A DNA stretch of 64,000 bases from Neptunomonas marina (GCF_004005935.1 NZ_SACQ01000004.1:186001-250000); one strand, 5' to 3'. Counted from the first letter of the stretch, positions 50,721 through 59,940 are shown. Program-made: numbers and translations. The notes: a model not told the origin generated them from the letters alone.

Positions 50721-51530
50721 CTAACGCGCGTTTGTGGACTCAAAAATTTTGTCCGCATTCGCTTCAACAAAGCCTTGATAGACCACCCCTTCAGCATCCG
50801 CATAGCGTTTGGCGAACTCGTAAAAACAGGTAGGTATCCGCTGCTCATTGCCACCAGCAAACGTAAATACCTCTTGATCAGCCATGGTTGAGCCTTGCTC
50901 CAGCAGAGCCTGCGGAGAGCCTTTCACCTCACCACCCACGCTATTTACAGCGTAACCTGCTGCCTTCACACGCGTAAGCACTGCTTCAATACTGTCCACC
51001 GACGTTAAGGCATTTACACTCACCGTGAAGTGGTTAACACGCACGCCAATCGCTAGTAACCAAGCGCCATACTCTGATTCAGCCATCACCGCTTGGTAGT
51101 CTTCCCAACTGGGCATCTCCCAATGACGTCCAGACCAAAATACAGACGGTGCCAGCGTCTGTACTTGAATCTGTGCGGTGTAGCGCTGAATAATCGCCTG
51201 TACGTCATCGCTAAGTTCCTCCACTAAAAGCTCCGAGCAGAAGATCTTCGGTTGCTCAGGGTCGGGATGGATAAAACTATGCGCGCGTAAAGACTTCGAT
51301 ACAAAGCGGTAGCTATCTTGGCGCTCATAGCCCAACGACAAGATGATCGGTTCTAGGTTATCCAAACAGATGGGGGTACCCGCAAAGGTACGAAAAGCCA
51401 CATGATCGTTGATCACAGTGCCATCGCTCTCTTTAAAGAGATCGTGAATCACCTGCGCTTGGGGTGTGATTTGGGTGTAGTCTTTCCAAAGCTGTGCGAA
51501 AAACTCGGTAACAGATAGTGCGGTTGACAT
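50721..51530 (-). CDS. DUF1338 protein (HglS-like Fe(II) dioxygenase/decarboxylase fold)
   Basis: A 269-residue DUF1338 protein. The conserved pattern NDHVAFRTFAGTPI near residue 40 and VNHFTVSVN near 173 contain the expected metal-binding histidines, and a late Glu lies near VFTFAGG. The best-known member, HglS, converts 2-oxoadipate to 2-hydroxyglutarate in lysine catabolism, but that enzyme is much longer, so the substrate here is uncertain. Its mRNA leader can fold so that the ribosome site GGGAGC is paired (51537-51585), and a 20-bp palindrome lies further upstream (51594-51613). Confidence 0.78.
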   Translation of the reverse strand: MSTALSVTEFFAQLWKDYTQITPQAQVIHDLFKESDGTVINDHVAFRTFAGTPICLDNLEPIILSLGYERQDSYRFVSKSLRAHSFIHPDPEQPKIFCSELLVEELSDDVQAIIQRYTAQIQVQTLAPSVFWSGRHWEMPSWEDYQAVMAESEYGAWLLAIGVRVNHFTVSVNALTSVDSIEAVLTRVKAAGYAVNSVGGEVKGSPQALLEQGSTMADQEVFTFAGGNEQRIPTCFYEFAKRYADAEGVVYQGFVEANADKIFESTNAR

Positions 51531-51536
51531 GAGTAA

Positions 51537-51585
51537 TTGCTCCCATTTTTTTGCTCAGTGTGCGTGAGTTAAATTTAGGGAGCAA
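51537..51585 (-). promoter_or_regulatory. Leader inverted repeat that sequesters the DUF1338 gene ribosome site
   Basis: In the mRNA, TTGCTCCC (51585-51578) can pair with GGGAGCAA (51544-51537). The latter contains the Shine-Dalgarno seven bases before the ATG. A smaller CTCA/TGAG stem may form in the loop. This could be a thermosensor or riboregulator, or chance. Confidence 0.4.
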
Positions 51586-51593
51586 ACAATAAT

Positions 51594-51613
51594 ATTTACC
51601 TATTTAGGTAAAT
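51594..51613. promoter_or_regulatory. Perfect 20-bp palindrome upstream of the DUF1338 gene
   Basis: ATTTACCTA-TT-TAGGTAAAT: nine-base arms with a two-base centre. The centre is too small for a good RNA loop, so it is more likely an operator for a dimeric regulator. It lies 64 bases from the start codon, in the probable promoter. Confidence 0.5.
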
Positions 51614-51649
51614 TTTTCTTAACTTACTTAAAGGGTCATTGGTGCACAA

Positions 51650-52825
51650 TCACGCTTGATATAGCGTGACCACCGCGGCACCGCCTAACCCTAAGTTATG
51701 CTGCAGCGCCACTCGAGCACCAGCGACTTGCCGTGCCCCCGCATCACCACGTAGATGCCACACCAGCTCAGCACACTGAGCTAAGCCCGTCGCACCGATA
51801 GGATGCCCTTTAGACATGAGCCCCCCTGAAGGGTTAACCACAAAACGGCCACCGTAGGTATGATCACCGGCACGAACGAAGCGCTCCGCCTCCCCTGCTT
51901 CGCATAGCCCCAAGCCCTCATAAGTGATCACTTCATTGGGGGTAAAGCAGTCGTGTAACTCAACAACATCCACATCCGCCAGATCAACACCGGCTTCATT
52001 CAACGCTTGGTTGGCGGCTAGCTTTGTCATTTGAGCACCGATCAAGTCGATCGGATTATCCCAGCTATCAGCTGTATCGGTCGTCATGCTCTGCCCAGCA
52101 ATACAGACCGGCTTTCGAATACCATGTCGCTTGGCAAACGCATCACTGCAAATAATCGCCGCGGCAGCGCCACACGTTGGTGGGCACGCCATAAGACGTG
52201 TCATATAGCCATCGTAGATGGTTGGCGAGCTAAGCACCTCCTCTACCGTCAGTGGCTTATTAAAAAGAGAGCGAGGGTTGTTCAGCGCATGAGCTCTGGT
52301 TTTTACAGCAACCTCAGCAAACAAGGAGGCGGGAGCTGAGTAACGCTCCATATAGGCACGTCCTGCTGCGCCAAACATTTGCAGCGCTAAAGGCCCTGCT
52401 GGTGTATGCGGAGCGATCTCCTTTAAACGCCCCAGCATCGGATCGAAAGGAGATTCACGGTCCTCCCAATGAGACGCCAACGCTCCGGGCTGCATCTCCT
52501 CAAAGCCAAATGCAAGTACACACTCCGCAGCCCCACTTGCCACCGCTTGGCGCGCAAGAAACAGCGCCGTGGAGCCAGAGGAGCAATTGTTGTTCACATT
52601 GATAATCGGAATACCTGTCATGCCAACGGAATAGAGGGCATTTTGTCCACAGGTGCTATCACCATAGATATACGCACCAAAAGCTTGCTGAACCGCGCCG
52701 TATGGGATCCCAGCGTCTTGTAACGCAGCCTCAACAGCTTCTTTCACCATCACACGATAAGGTTGATGTTGGCCAGGTTTATAGAAGCGTGTCATACCAA
52801 CGCCTGCAACATATGCAACTGTCAT
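51650..52825 (-). CDS. Thiolase-family protein (SCP-x/lipid-transfer type)
   Basis: A 391-residue thiolase of the SCP2-thiolase type. The nucleophilic cysteine is in NVNNNCSSGSTAL (about residue 84), a second region has VELHDCFTPNEV, and the conserved histidine is in GHPIGATGLAQ. Such enzymes catalyse CoA-dependent cleavage or condensation of 3-ketoacyl-CoA, but some lack full activity. The ATG at 52825 (after GTG at 52828) follows AGGAG by six bases. It is the last gene of SDR-ACAD-thiolase, a fatty- or branched-acid degradation operon. Confidence 0.88.
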   Translation of the reverse strand: MTVAYVAGVGMTRFYKPGQHQPYRVMVKEAVEAALQDAGIPYGAVQQAFGAYIYGDSTCGQNALYSVGMTGIPIINVNNNCSSGSTALFLARQAVASGAAECVLAFGFEEMQPGALASHWEDRESPFDPMLGRLKEIAPHTPAGPLALQMFGAAGRAYMERYSAPASLFAEVAVKTRAHALNNPRSLFNKPLTVEEVLSSPTIYDGYMTRLMACPPTCGAAAAIICSDAFAKRHGIRKPVCIAGQSMTTDTADSWDNPIDLIGAQMTKLAANQALNEAGVDLADVDVVELHDCFTPNEVITYEGLGLCEAGEAERFVRAGDHTYGGRFVVNPSGGLMSKGHPIGATGLAQCAELVWHLRGDAGARQVAGARVALQHNLGLGGAAVVTLYQA

Positions 52826-52834
52826 CACTCTCTC

Positions 52835-53977
52835 CTAGCGCTGCGGTGGATTAATTAAGCTGCGGGCGATCATCTCTTTCATGATTTCAGAGGTGCCGGC
52901 ATAAATGGTTTGGACACGCGCGTCCACATAGAAACGCGAGATAGGATATTCCAGCGTATAACCGTAGCCACCGAATAGCTGTAAGCATTGATCAGCAACC
53001 TTACACTGCATCTCGGTTGCCGTGAGCTTCAGAATAGAAGCCTCTTCGGTGGTCATCTGACCATCGTTATAGCGTTGTATGCACTGACCAAGATACGCTT
53101 TGCATAGCTCGAGCTGAGCTTTAAGTTCGGCGAGCTTAAAGCGCGTATTCTGAAAGTCTGCAATCCGCTGGCCAAACGCTTGGCGCTGCTGCACATAATC
53201 TAATGTCAAATCTAATGCGCCCTGTGCAGAGCCCACGGCCTGTACCGCAACACCAATGCGCTCACGCGGTAGCTCCTGCATCAAATAGGCAAAACCTTGG
53301 TTCTCCTCACCCAGTAAAGCACTAGCGGGTACGCGCAGGTCATCGAAAAAGAGTTCAGCCGTGTCACTAGCGTGCTGGCCAATCTTTTTAATACCGGCAC
53401 CACGGGAAAAGCCGACCAGCGTACTATCGACCAGAAAGAGCGAGACCCCTTTCGCACCGGCATTAAGGTCTGTTTTTGCACACACGATCACCAGATCGGC
53501 ATGACAGCCGTTGGTAATAAAAATTTTTGCTCCATTGATGACCCACTCTTCGCCATCGCGCACCGCTCGCGTACGCAGTGCGGCAAGGTCGGAGCCTGTG
53601 CTTGGCTCCGTCATTGCAATCGCTGCAACTTTATCGCCACGAATAAGCGCGGGCAGCCACTGCTCCTTTTGAGCACGGCTACCGTACGTCGCAATGTACG
53701 GAATCACGATATTGGCATGTATGTTGTAGCTGCTGGCCAGCCCGCCAAAGCCTTGTCGTGCGATCTCATCCACAACCAGTTGCGCTACCTCAAAGCTCGC
53801 ACCTGCTGCGCCATACTCCTCTGGCATATCAACACCTAAGAGCCCTGCCGACCCCAATGTTTGCCATAACGCTTTCGGCAAAGCCCCAGTGCGCTCCCAG
53901 TCGTCGTAAAAAGGCGCGACCTCAGCCTCTAAAGCACGTTTAACCATGTCCCGATAGATTGTTAGCTCTTCATTCAT
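52835..53977 (-). CDS. Acyl-CoA dehydrogenase
   Basis: A 380-residue FAD-dependent acyl-CoA dehydrogenase. Blocks are MTEPSTGSDLAALRTRAVRDG, the catalytic-base region LQLFGGYGYTLEYPISRFYVDAR and IYAGTSEIMKEMIARSL (the TSEI Glu position). It oxidises acyl-CoA to enoyl-CoA with ETF as acceptor. GGAGG lies five bases before the ATG at 53977. The gene starts between SDR (nine bases apart) and thiolase, so they are co-transcribed. Confidence 0.95.
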   Translation of the reverse strand: MNEELTIYRDMVKRALEAEVAPFYDDWERTGALPKALWQTLGSAGLLGVDMPEEYGAAGASFEVAQLVVDEIARQGFGGLASSYNIHANIVIPYIATYGSRAQKEQWLPALIRGDKVAAIAMTEPSTGSDLAALRTRAVRDGEEWVINGAKIFITNGCHADLVIVCAKTDLNAGAKGVSLFLVDSTLVGFSRGAGIKKIGQHASDTAELFFDDLRVPASALLGEENQGFAYLMQELPRERIGVAVQAVGSAQGALDLTLDYVQQRQAFGQRIADFQNTRFKLAELKAQLELCKAYLGQCIQRYNDGQMTTEEASILKLTATEMQCKVADQCLQLFGGYGYTLEYPISRFYVDARVQTIYAGTSEIMKEMIARSLINPPQR

Positions 53978-53986
53978 GCTCACCTC

Positions 53987-54754
53987 CTAACGCGGTTCCA
54001 TGCGGATAGCCGCATCAAGACGGATCACTTCGCCATTGAGATAGCGGTTTTCGATAATATGCTGACATAGCGCCGCAAACTCAGCCGGATCACCAAACCG
54101 CTGCGGGGATTGCACCATCGTGATCAGCGGCTCGCGCACGCTCTCGGGTAAAGACTGCATCATGGGTGTATCGAATAGCCCCGGAGCAATCGTCATCACG
54201 CGGATGTTGCTTGCGGCTAGGTCACGCGCTAACGGTAGCGTCATGCCGACAATACCCGCTTTACTCGCGCTATAGGCCGCTTGGCCGGTTTGCCCATCAA
54301 ATGCTGCCACAGACGCGGTGTTGATGATGACGCCACGATCATCATCTGCACGCTCATTAGTAGCCATCTTCTCAGCAGCAACACACAGAACATTGAACAC
54401 GCCCACCAGATTGATATCGATCGCTTTGCGAAAGGGTGCGAGGGGTGCAGCATGACCATCTCGGTCTAACGCTTTCCCCGCTGCCACGATACCCGCGCAG
54501 TTAACACAGATATCCAGCTGGCCAAATTGATCAACACCCGTTTCGATACTGCTGCGCACATTTGCCTCACAGGTGACATCAGTGGGTGCAAAAAAGACCT
54601 GCTGTGGAAAACGTGCCGCTAATGCATCACCGGCAGCCTTATTTAGATCAAGCACAATAACTCGCGCGCCCAGGTTTAACAGATGCTCACAGGTTGCCAG
54701 CCCTAACCCCGATGCTCCACCGCTCACAACGGCAACTTTTCCTTCTACTTTCAT
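53987..54754 (-). CDS. SDR-family 3-hydroxyacyl-CoA dehydrogenase (type II, HSD10-like)
   Basis: A 255-residue short-chain dehydrogenase with nucleotide loop SGGASGLGLAT, NCAG (NNAG position), the catalytic serine in NTASVAAFDG and YSASK. The overall pattern, including APLAPFRKAIDINLVGVFNV and APGLFDTPMMQSLPE, is that of HSD17B10/3-hydroxy-2-methylbutyryl-CoA dehydrogenases. It is the first gene of the three-gene operon and is divergent from the AraC-family gene (136-bp gap). Confidence 0.9.
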   Translation of the reverse strand: MKVEGKVAVVSGGASGLGLATCEHLLNLGARVIVLDLNKAAGDALAARFPQQVFFAPTDVTCEANVRSSIETGVDQFGQLDICVNCAGIVAAGKALDRDGHAAPLAPFRKAIDINLVGVFNVLCVAAEKMATNERADDDRGVIINTASVAAFDGQTGQAAYSASKAGIVGMTLPLARDLAASNIRVMTIAPGLFDTPMMQSLPESVREPLITMVQSPQRFGDPAEFAALCQHIIENRYLNGEVIRLDAAIRMEPR

Positions 54755-54890
54755 CTCATATGCCCACTGATCGAAAAGCTTGAGTATTCCGCTGCTCGCG
54801 TATTGGGGCTATGATCGTTCCTGACGTTCTATTTAACCAAAACGTCCATATTCGTTTCGTACCCACAATAAAATTCAACCCGTACGCAAT

Positions 54891-55898
54891 ATGAAGAAGA
54901 AACCGGTTTCCAATCACTACATCGAAGCGGCGATACGTGGTGCTGTGGCTCAAGGGGTCTCAGTGGAGCAGTTGCTCTCACAAGCGGAGATCCCCCTGCA
55001 AGCTTATCGCCAACCGCAGGAGCGCATCTGTGAAGAGCAACTAGCCGGATTGATAAAGGCCGTTTGGCGTGAAACCGGCGACGAGTTTATGGGGCTTACC
55101 GCCTCACCTTGTAAGAATGGCGTGTTCGCACTGATGGCAGAGTCGGTGCTCCATACACGAACACTTGGCGGGATGCTGCAACAAAGTGCGCGCTTTTACA
55201 GCTGTGTCCATTCCGACCTCGATCTTGCACTCACACAACGCGACGACCTTGCTGATTTCAAGCTCACCCTGAAAACAAAGGACCTCGATGCCGATCATTT
55301 CTTCCAAGAGTTTTTGCTGCTCATGTGGCAGCGCTTTAGCTGCTGGCTAGTCAACGAACAGCTAGCGTTCCAGTCCACCTACTTTAACTATCCTCAGCCT
55401 TCGCATGTCGCAGAGTACCCACCCATGTTTCCAGGAGCGCTCGTGTTTAACAGCACCGCCTCTGGCTTTACTCTGCCCGCGCGCCTACTGGCAGCTCCTA
55501 TTGTACGTAAGCCCCATGAGCTTGCTGGCTTCCTGCGTTCATCGCCACTCGAAGTGCTGCGCCGAGTTGGTCAAGATACCTCTATTGCTACGCGTGTTAA
55601 GCGCCACCTAGTGCAGTGCGGAGTCGCGCAGCTGCCCACGCTAGAAAGCGTGGCGCAGTCACTCAATATGACCTCTCGAACGTTGCGCAGAAAACTCAAG
55701 GAGGAGGATGTCAGCTTTCAGCGCTTAAAAGACCAGTTACGCCGAGATACCGCCATCCGACTGCTGCTAGACGAGTCGCTCAGCATTGCCGATATCAGCC
55801 TACTCACCGGCTTTACCGAACAAGCAGCGTTCTGCCGCGCATTCAAAAGCTGGACCGGCGTTCCTCCAAGTAGTTATCACACAGCGCAAACCCGCTGA
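54891..55898 (+). CDS. AraC-family regulator of the acyl-CoA degradation genes
   Basis: A 335-residue protein with an N-terminal ligand domain of the arabinose-binding/OruR type (about 1-190; a GVSVEQLLSQAEIPLQAY start is typical) and C-terminal AraC HTH (from about 235; VAQSLNMTSRTLRRKLKEE and ISLLTGFTEQAAFCRAFKSW). It is located between the divergent SDR-ACAD-thiolase operon and the acyl-CoA ligase gene. Control of both flanking units by a fatty or aromatic acid is inferred. Confidence 0.88.
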   Translation: MKKKPVSNHYIEAAIRGAVAQGVSVEQLLSQAEIPLQAYRQPQERICEEQLAGLIKAVWRETGDEFMGLTASPCKNGVFALMAESVLHTRTLGGMLQQSARFYSCVHSDLDLALTQRDDLADFKLTLKTKDLDADHFFQEFLLLMWQRFSCWLVNEQLAFQSTYFNYPQPSHVAEYPPMFPGALVFNSTASGFTLPARLLAAPIVRKPHELAGFLRSSPLEVLRRVGQDTSIATRVKRHLVQCGVAQLPTLESVAQSLNMTSRTLRRKLKEEDVSFQRLKDQLRRDTAIRLLLDESLSIADISLLTGFTEQAAFCRAFKSWTGVPPSSYHTAQTR

Positions 55899-56001
55899 CC
55901 GTTTCGGTTAAATGGTATGGACAGTTAGATCATTGCGTGCAGCCCACGACTCCAAGAGACTCAATAGCATCGCAAAAGAATAATAAAAGTGAGGACACGC
56001 C

Positions 56002-57573
56002 ATGTCTGTCGAGATGCTACCTGAAGTTAGCTGTTCCACCGCCAATACCATTGGCAGCGGTCTAGACCGCGCCGTAAGGCGCTACGCCACCCGCGAAGCG
56101 ATTGTTTTTAATGAGCGCAGGTGGAGCTACCAAGCACTGAGTGATGCCGTTAACCGTGTTGCAAATGCGCTACTCGATCTTGGTCTGAGCAAGGGTGATC
56201 GCGTTGCCGCTTACGGCAAAAACTCCGATGCCTACCTCATCCTCTGGTTAGCCTGTGCACGCTCAGGCCTTGTGCATGTGCCGATTAACTTTGCCCTCGT
56301 CAGCGAAGAGCTGAGCTATCTTTTATCCCAGTCAGGCGCACGAGCCCTATTTTGCGACGATGCTCTACTCGCCAACGCAGAAGCGATTCTAGACACCACC
56401 GATGTGAAGCTTTGCGGCACTTTGCGCAGCAGCGCAACTCAAGCGCTTGATATACTCGCTTACGCACAGAGCGAACAACCCACAACACCTCCTAAGGTCA
56501 CAGTGCAAGACACTGACCTTGTTCAGATTCTCTATACCTCGGGCACCACTTCTCACCCCAAAGGCGCGATGCATACACACCGCTCCTTTATGACTGAATA
56601 CATGAGCTGCATCCAGTTGCTGGAATTAAAAACATCCGACCGCTCGCTTGCGGCGCTGCCGCTCTATCATTCAGCACAAATGCACGTATTCACGATGCCC
56701 GCTCTGATGATCGGCGCATTAAGCTACATAATGGAAGCGCCGGTTGCGCAGCATGTTTTTGAGGCGATCAGCCAAGAGAAGATCAATTCACTATTTGCGC
56801 CACCCACAGTATGGATCGGTTTGCTACGCGACAGCGGCTTCGATGCACATGACCTGAGCACCTTAAAGAACATCTATTATGGTGCCTCGATTATGCCAGA
56901 GCCCATTGTGGTGGAACTCGGCGAGCGCCTACCCGGGTCGCGACTCTTTAACTGCTACGGCCAGAGCGAGATGGCGCCGTTAGCGACCGTCTTGAGTCCA
57001 GATGATATTAATGGGCGGCTGGCATCGGTCGGTAAACCGGCTATGTCCGTGGAGACGCGTATCGTCAACCCCGTCACAATGGAGGATTGCCAACCCGGAG
57101 AGCGAGGTGAAATTATCCACCGCTCGCCCCATTTAATGGTGGGCTACTGGAACAAACCCGATGAAACAGCAGAAGCGTTTAGCGGCGGCTGGTTCCACTC
57201 AGGTGATCTTGGCTACGTCGATGACGACGGCTTTATCTACATTGTTGATCGCATTAAAGACGTGGTGAACACCGGCGGTGTCTTAGTTGCAAGCCGTGAT
57301 GTAGAGGAAGCACTCTACCTACATCCGGCTGTTGCTGAGGTCGCGGTAATTGGTACGCCCCATGATAAGTGGATCGAGGCGATCACCGCCGTTGTGATTC
57401 TCAAAGAGGGAGCTGAGGCGGATGAAGCGGCCCTCATTGCCCACTGCCACAATCACTTAGCGCCCTTCAAGGTGCCTAAAGCGATCGCTTTCCAAGCTCA
57501 ACTGCCGAAAAACACTGCGGGTAAGCTGCTTAAACGCGCGCTACGCGACCAATACGCAGAACAGTTTTCATAA
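56002..57573 (+). CDS. Acyl-CoA synthetase (AMP-forming)
   Basis: A 523-residue ANL-superfamily ligase that activates a carboxylic acid to acyl-CoA. The motifs are YTSGTTSHPKGAMHTH (ATP-binding loop), NCYGQSEMAPLATV (adenine pocket), WFHSGDLGYVDDDGFIYIVDRIKD (hinge) and a C-terminal PKNTAGKLLKRALR with the catalytic lysine. It lies 103 bases downstream of the AraC gene and feeds the dehydrogenase and thiolase encoded on the other strand. Chain length specificity is not evident. Confidence 0.94.
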   Translation: MSVEMLPEVSCSTANTIGSGLDRAVRRYATREAIVFNERRWSYQALSDAVNRVANALLDLGLSKGDRVAAYGKNSDAYLILWLACARSGLVHVPINFALVSEELSYLLSQSGARALFCDDALLANAEAILDTTDVKLCGTLRSSATQALDILAYAQSEQPTTPPKVTVQDTDLVQILYTSGTTSHPKGAMHTHRSFMTEYMSCIQLLELKTSDRSLAALPLYHSAQMHVFTMPALMIGALSYIMEAPVAQHVFEAISQEKINSLFAPPTVWIGLLRDSGFDAHDLSTLKNIYYGASIMPEPIVVELGERLPGSRLFNCYGQSEMAPLATVLSPDDINGRLASVGKPAMSVETRIVNPVTMEDCQPGERGEIIHRSPHLMVGYWNKPDETAEAFSGGWFHSGDLGYVDDDGFIYIVDRIKDVVNTGGVLVASRDVEEALYLHPAVAEVAVIGTPHDKWIEAITAVVILKEGAEADEAALIAHCHNHLAPFKVPKAIAFQAQLPKNTAGKLLKRALRDQYAEQFS

Positions 57574-57589
57574 GTCCGTCATCACAAAG

Positions 57590-57622
57590 GCGATACTCAG
57601 TTAAGGGTTAGCTGGGTATCGC
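57590..57622. terminator. Hairpin between convergent acyl-CoA synthetase and LysR genes
   Basis: GCGATACTCAG (57590-57600) pairs with CTGGGTATCGC (57612-57622), one G-U, loop of 11. It overlaps the last codons of the LysR gene. T-runs are short on both sides. Confidence 0.5.
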
Positions 57623-58522
57623 TAAGGTTTCAGTTAGCCAGCTTTCAAACATGGCAGCGATCTCCAACTGGCGGCAGTGGGTCGGTATCACCAGCCAGTA
57701 ACCCGGCACCAGCGACGGATTAATCTCACTTAGTGCGCGATCACCTAATGGCATCACCATCTCACCTGCAGCTACCCCCTGCTGCGCGACATTGTCGCTA
57801 ACAAGCGCAACACCTAGCCCCTGCTTTGTCGCTTCCACCTGACTGGCGATACTATCAACGATCAAGAACTGCCGTTCGCGTAACAGGTCAATGCCCAATG
57901 TTCTTGCATAACGCTGCCAAAGCTCAATCGACAGGGGCGTGCAGATAATACGCTGGTGCTGCAGGTCTTCCGGCTTCGATAGCACAGAGCGGGCTTTCAA
58001 AGCCGGGGCACAGACAAGGTACTTGTCATCGCGCTGTAAAAGGCGCTTGTGCTCGGCGGGCCATTCACCAAAGCCCCACTGGATCGCAAGATCAATCGAA
58101 CGCCAGTCGCTATCGCTCATCGCAACCTGAGTACCAATAAACAGCTCAACATCGGACAACCTTGACTCAAATGTTTCCAACAGCGGTAACACCCGATGCA
58201 CCGCAAACCAAGGCGATATATTGATGCGAAAGTGCGTTTTCTGTGTACACTTTGCCAACGTGACACCTTGATCCAGCAAAGCTAACCCGCGCTCAACATA
58301 CTCCGCTAACAGCTCGCCCGCTGGAGTTAGCACCACACCTGATGCATGACGAGAGAACAGCGCTACTCCAAGTTGCTGCTCTAGCGCTTTCATTTGAATA
58401 CTAATCGCCTGTGGGGTCACACATAGCTTATCTGCAGCGCGTTTAAAGCTTCCAACCTGAGCGACAACCGCAAAGTAAGACAGCGCTTTGAGCGGTAAAG
58501 ATTGATGGTGCTCACTCAACAA
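57608..58522 (-). CDS. LysR-family regulator (GcvA-like)
   Basis: A 304-residue LysR protein: HTH in LPLKALSYFAVVAQVGSF followed by KRAADKLCVTPQAISIQMK, and a ligand-binding domain with HFRINISPWFAVHRVLP and LGVALVSDNV, like the GcvA/AmpR-type group. The frame is open up to 58870, but the best start is TTG at 58522, with AGGAGG five bases upstream (a second TTG follows directly). No ATG with a ribosome site fits. It is divergent from the secreted-protein gene at 58620, a possible target. Confidence 0.85.
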   Translation of the reverse strand: MLSEHHQSLPLKALSYFAVVAQVGSFKRAADKLCVTPQAISIQMKALEQQLGVALFSRHASGVVLTPAGELLAEYVERGLALLDQGVTLAKCTQKTHFRINISPWFAVHRVLPLLETFESRLSDVELFIGTQVAMSDSDWRSIDLAIQWGFGEWPAEHKRLLQRDDKYLVCAPALKARSVLSKPEDLQHQRIICTPLSIELWQRYARTLGIDLLRERQFLIVDSIASQVEATKQGLGVALVSDNVAQQGVAAGEMVMPLGDRALSEINPSLVPGYWLVIPTHCRQLEIAAMFESWLTETLAIPS

Positions 58523-58619
58523 TAGCTCCTCCTGATAAATAGGATAAAGACCTATATACATTAACTTAATTAATAGTAGGCTAAGCGTCCTTTTGAGACA
58601 TAAATTAAAGGAGTAATCT

Positions 58620-59504
58620 ATGCGTCTCTGCGCTTCATTGCTATTGCTGGCAGCCAGCTCAAGTGCGTTTGCTACTGGCAGTTTGGAAAACCCGCAACCT
58701 AACGCCGTTGAATCAGGCATTGGGGTCATCTCTGGCTGGGACTGCTCCGCACAACAGGTAGAAGTATTTATCGATGGCCGCTCAATTGGTAACGCCGGCA
58801 CCGGCACCTTACGTGGCGACACGACCAACATTTGCGGCCATGCAGAAACTGGATTCTCTTTGCTGCTCAACTACAGCGCCCTGACCGAGGGCGCCCACAC
58901 GATTGAAGTTTATACGGACGGCCAACTGCTAACACGCCGAGACTTTCGGTCGGTCAAGTCGGGTGGGAGTGAGTATCTAGCTGGAAAAACGAAAGCTGTC
59001 ACGGTTGAAAACTTCCCTAGCGCTGGAACAACCTCAATGCTGGAGTGGAGCCAATCTAAGCAATCGTTTGTCGTCACAGGAAAGGTGGATCAAAACCTTA
59101 CGGGGACTTACACGCTAGCTCGCATGACCATTCATTTACAAAACGATCTGGTACTGGACTCTGAGGGCGGTGAGTTCAGTGTGTCTGGTACGATGAACGT
59201 CACTCAAAGCCAAGTTGACTACAGTTTAGTCATGGTCGTTAACGGTGAAAGCACGCCTATAGCCGACTCATATTCGTACCGAGATTATGGTTACTATCTC
59301 TACGATAGTAACCATCGAAAAAATATGGCTATCGTGGAAAGAGGCTCAAAATTTGTGGCTTCAAGTTTAAGCTACACAGCTGACTTGGGCTGGTTCAACA
59401 TGATCGAGTATTGGGAAAAAACCAACTCCGTAACATCTAGTGGTTCAGTTGTTACAAGGTCCGATTTCACTAAACCAGAAATTTTTCAAGAAAAAACCAA
59501 CTAG
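58620..59504 (+). CDS. Secreted protein with an extracellular SLENPQ-type domain
   Basis: A 294-residue exported protein with signal peptide (MRLCASLLLLAASSSAFA). Residues about 20-115 (GSLENPQPNAVESGIGVISGWDC onward, with a second Cys in NICGHAE) match a beta-sandwich domain that I recall recurring in secreted proteins of marine gammaproteobacteria, with a conserved GISGW.C/GDT...CG pair. The rest has no recognisable family. A good ribosome site (AAAGGAG) precedes the ATG. It is divergent from a LysR gene across 97 bases. Function unknown. Confidence 0.7.
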   Translation: MRLCASLLLLAASSSAFATGSLENPQPNAVESGIGVISGWDCSAQQVEVFIDGRSIGNAGTGTLRGDTTNICGHAETGFSLLLNYSALTEGAHTIEVYTDGQLLTRRDFRSVKSGGSEYLAGKTKAVTVENFPSAGTTSMLEWSQSKQSFVVTGKVDQNLTGTYTLARMTIHLQNDLVLDSEGGEFSVSGTMNVTQSQVDYSLVMVVNGESTPIADSYSYRDYGYYLYDSNHRKNMAIVERGSKFVASSLSYTADLGWFNMIEYWEKTNSVTSSGSVVTRSDFTKPEIFQEKTN

Positions 59505-59518
59505 CACCTCACCTCTCA

Positions 59519-59550
59519 GTTAGGCAGCGACGCCCTCGTTGTTGCCTAAC
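59519..59550 (+). terminator. Hairpin after the secreted-protein gene
   Basis: 14-bp stem (59519-59532 with 59537-59550, two G-U pairs), loop CCCT, 15 bases after the stop codon. No T-tract follows; probable mRNA end or terminator-like stem. Confidence 0.5.
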
Positions 59551-59755
59551 ACTGTCCAACAACCAAACGTAGATCGCGCTCTCGTTTCTTGCCGCCCCTA
59601 CCTCTTCTTAAAGTAAAGCAGCCTAACTAGAGTCAAAAAAAGGTTCTCGCTCTTTAAAACAGGAAAAAACGCTTTTTGCCTTTGCTGAAATATTCCTAGA
59701 TAGCGCGTACCCATACACTCACGCACACATTGAAATGTATTCACTTAGAGACGAA

Positions 59756-59772
59756 TGTCAGCATTCTTTACA
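59756..59772 (+). promoter_or_regulatory. Activator dyad (TGTCAG-N5-TTTACA), distal copy
   Basis: TGTCAG-cattc-TTTACA followed by AAC, identical in all 15 fixed positions to the copy at 47802. It lies about 350 bp upstream of the sigma-54-like promoter at 60119. Confidence 0.6.
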
Positions 59773-59923
59773 AACACTAGGCGAACACCCATACCCAATG
59801 GGGCAGATAATTGACCTGAATCTTAATAAGCGTTCACTTAAGCAGTAAAAGTGCTTGAAACTAAACCGGAAGTGAACCAAACCGAACCGCTTAGTTTGAT
59901 TTAACCGGATTCCTATTTTTGAA

Positions 59924-59940
59924 CGTCAGCTAATTTTACA
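59924..59940 (+). promoter_or_regulatory. Activator dyad, proximal copy (CGTCAG-N5-TTTACA)
   Basis: CGTCAG-ctaat-TTTACA, one mismatch from the dyad. It is about 180 bp upstream of the -24 element and 168 bp (16 turns) from the distal copy. Confidence 0.55.
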
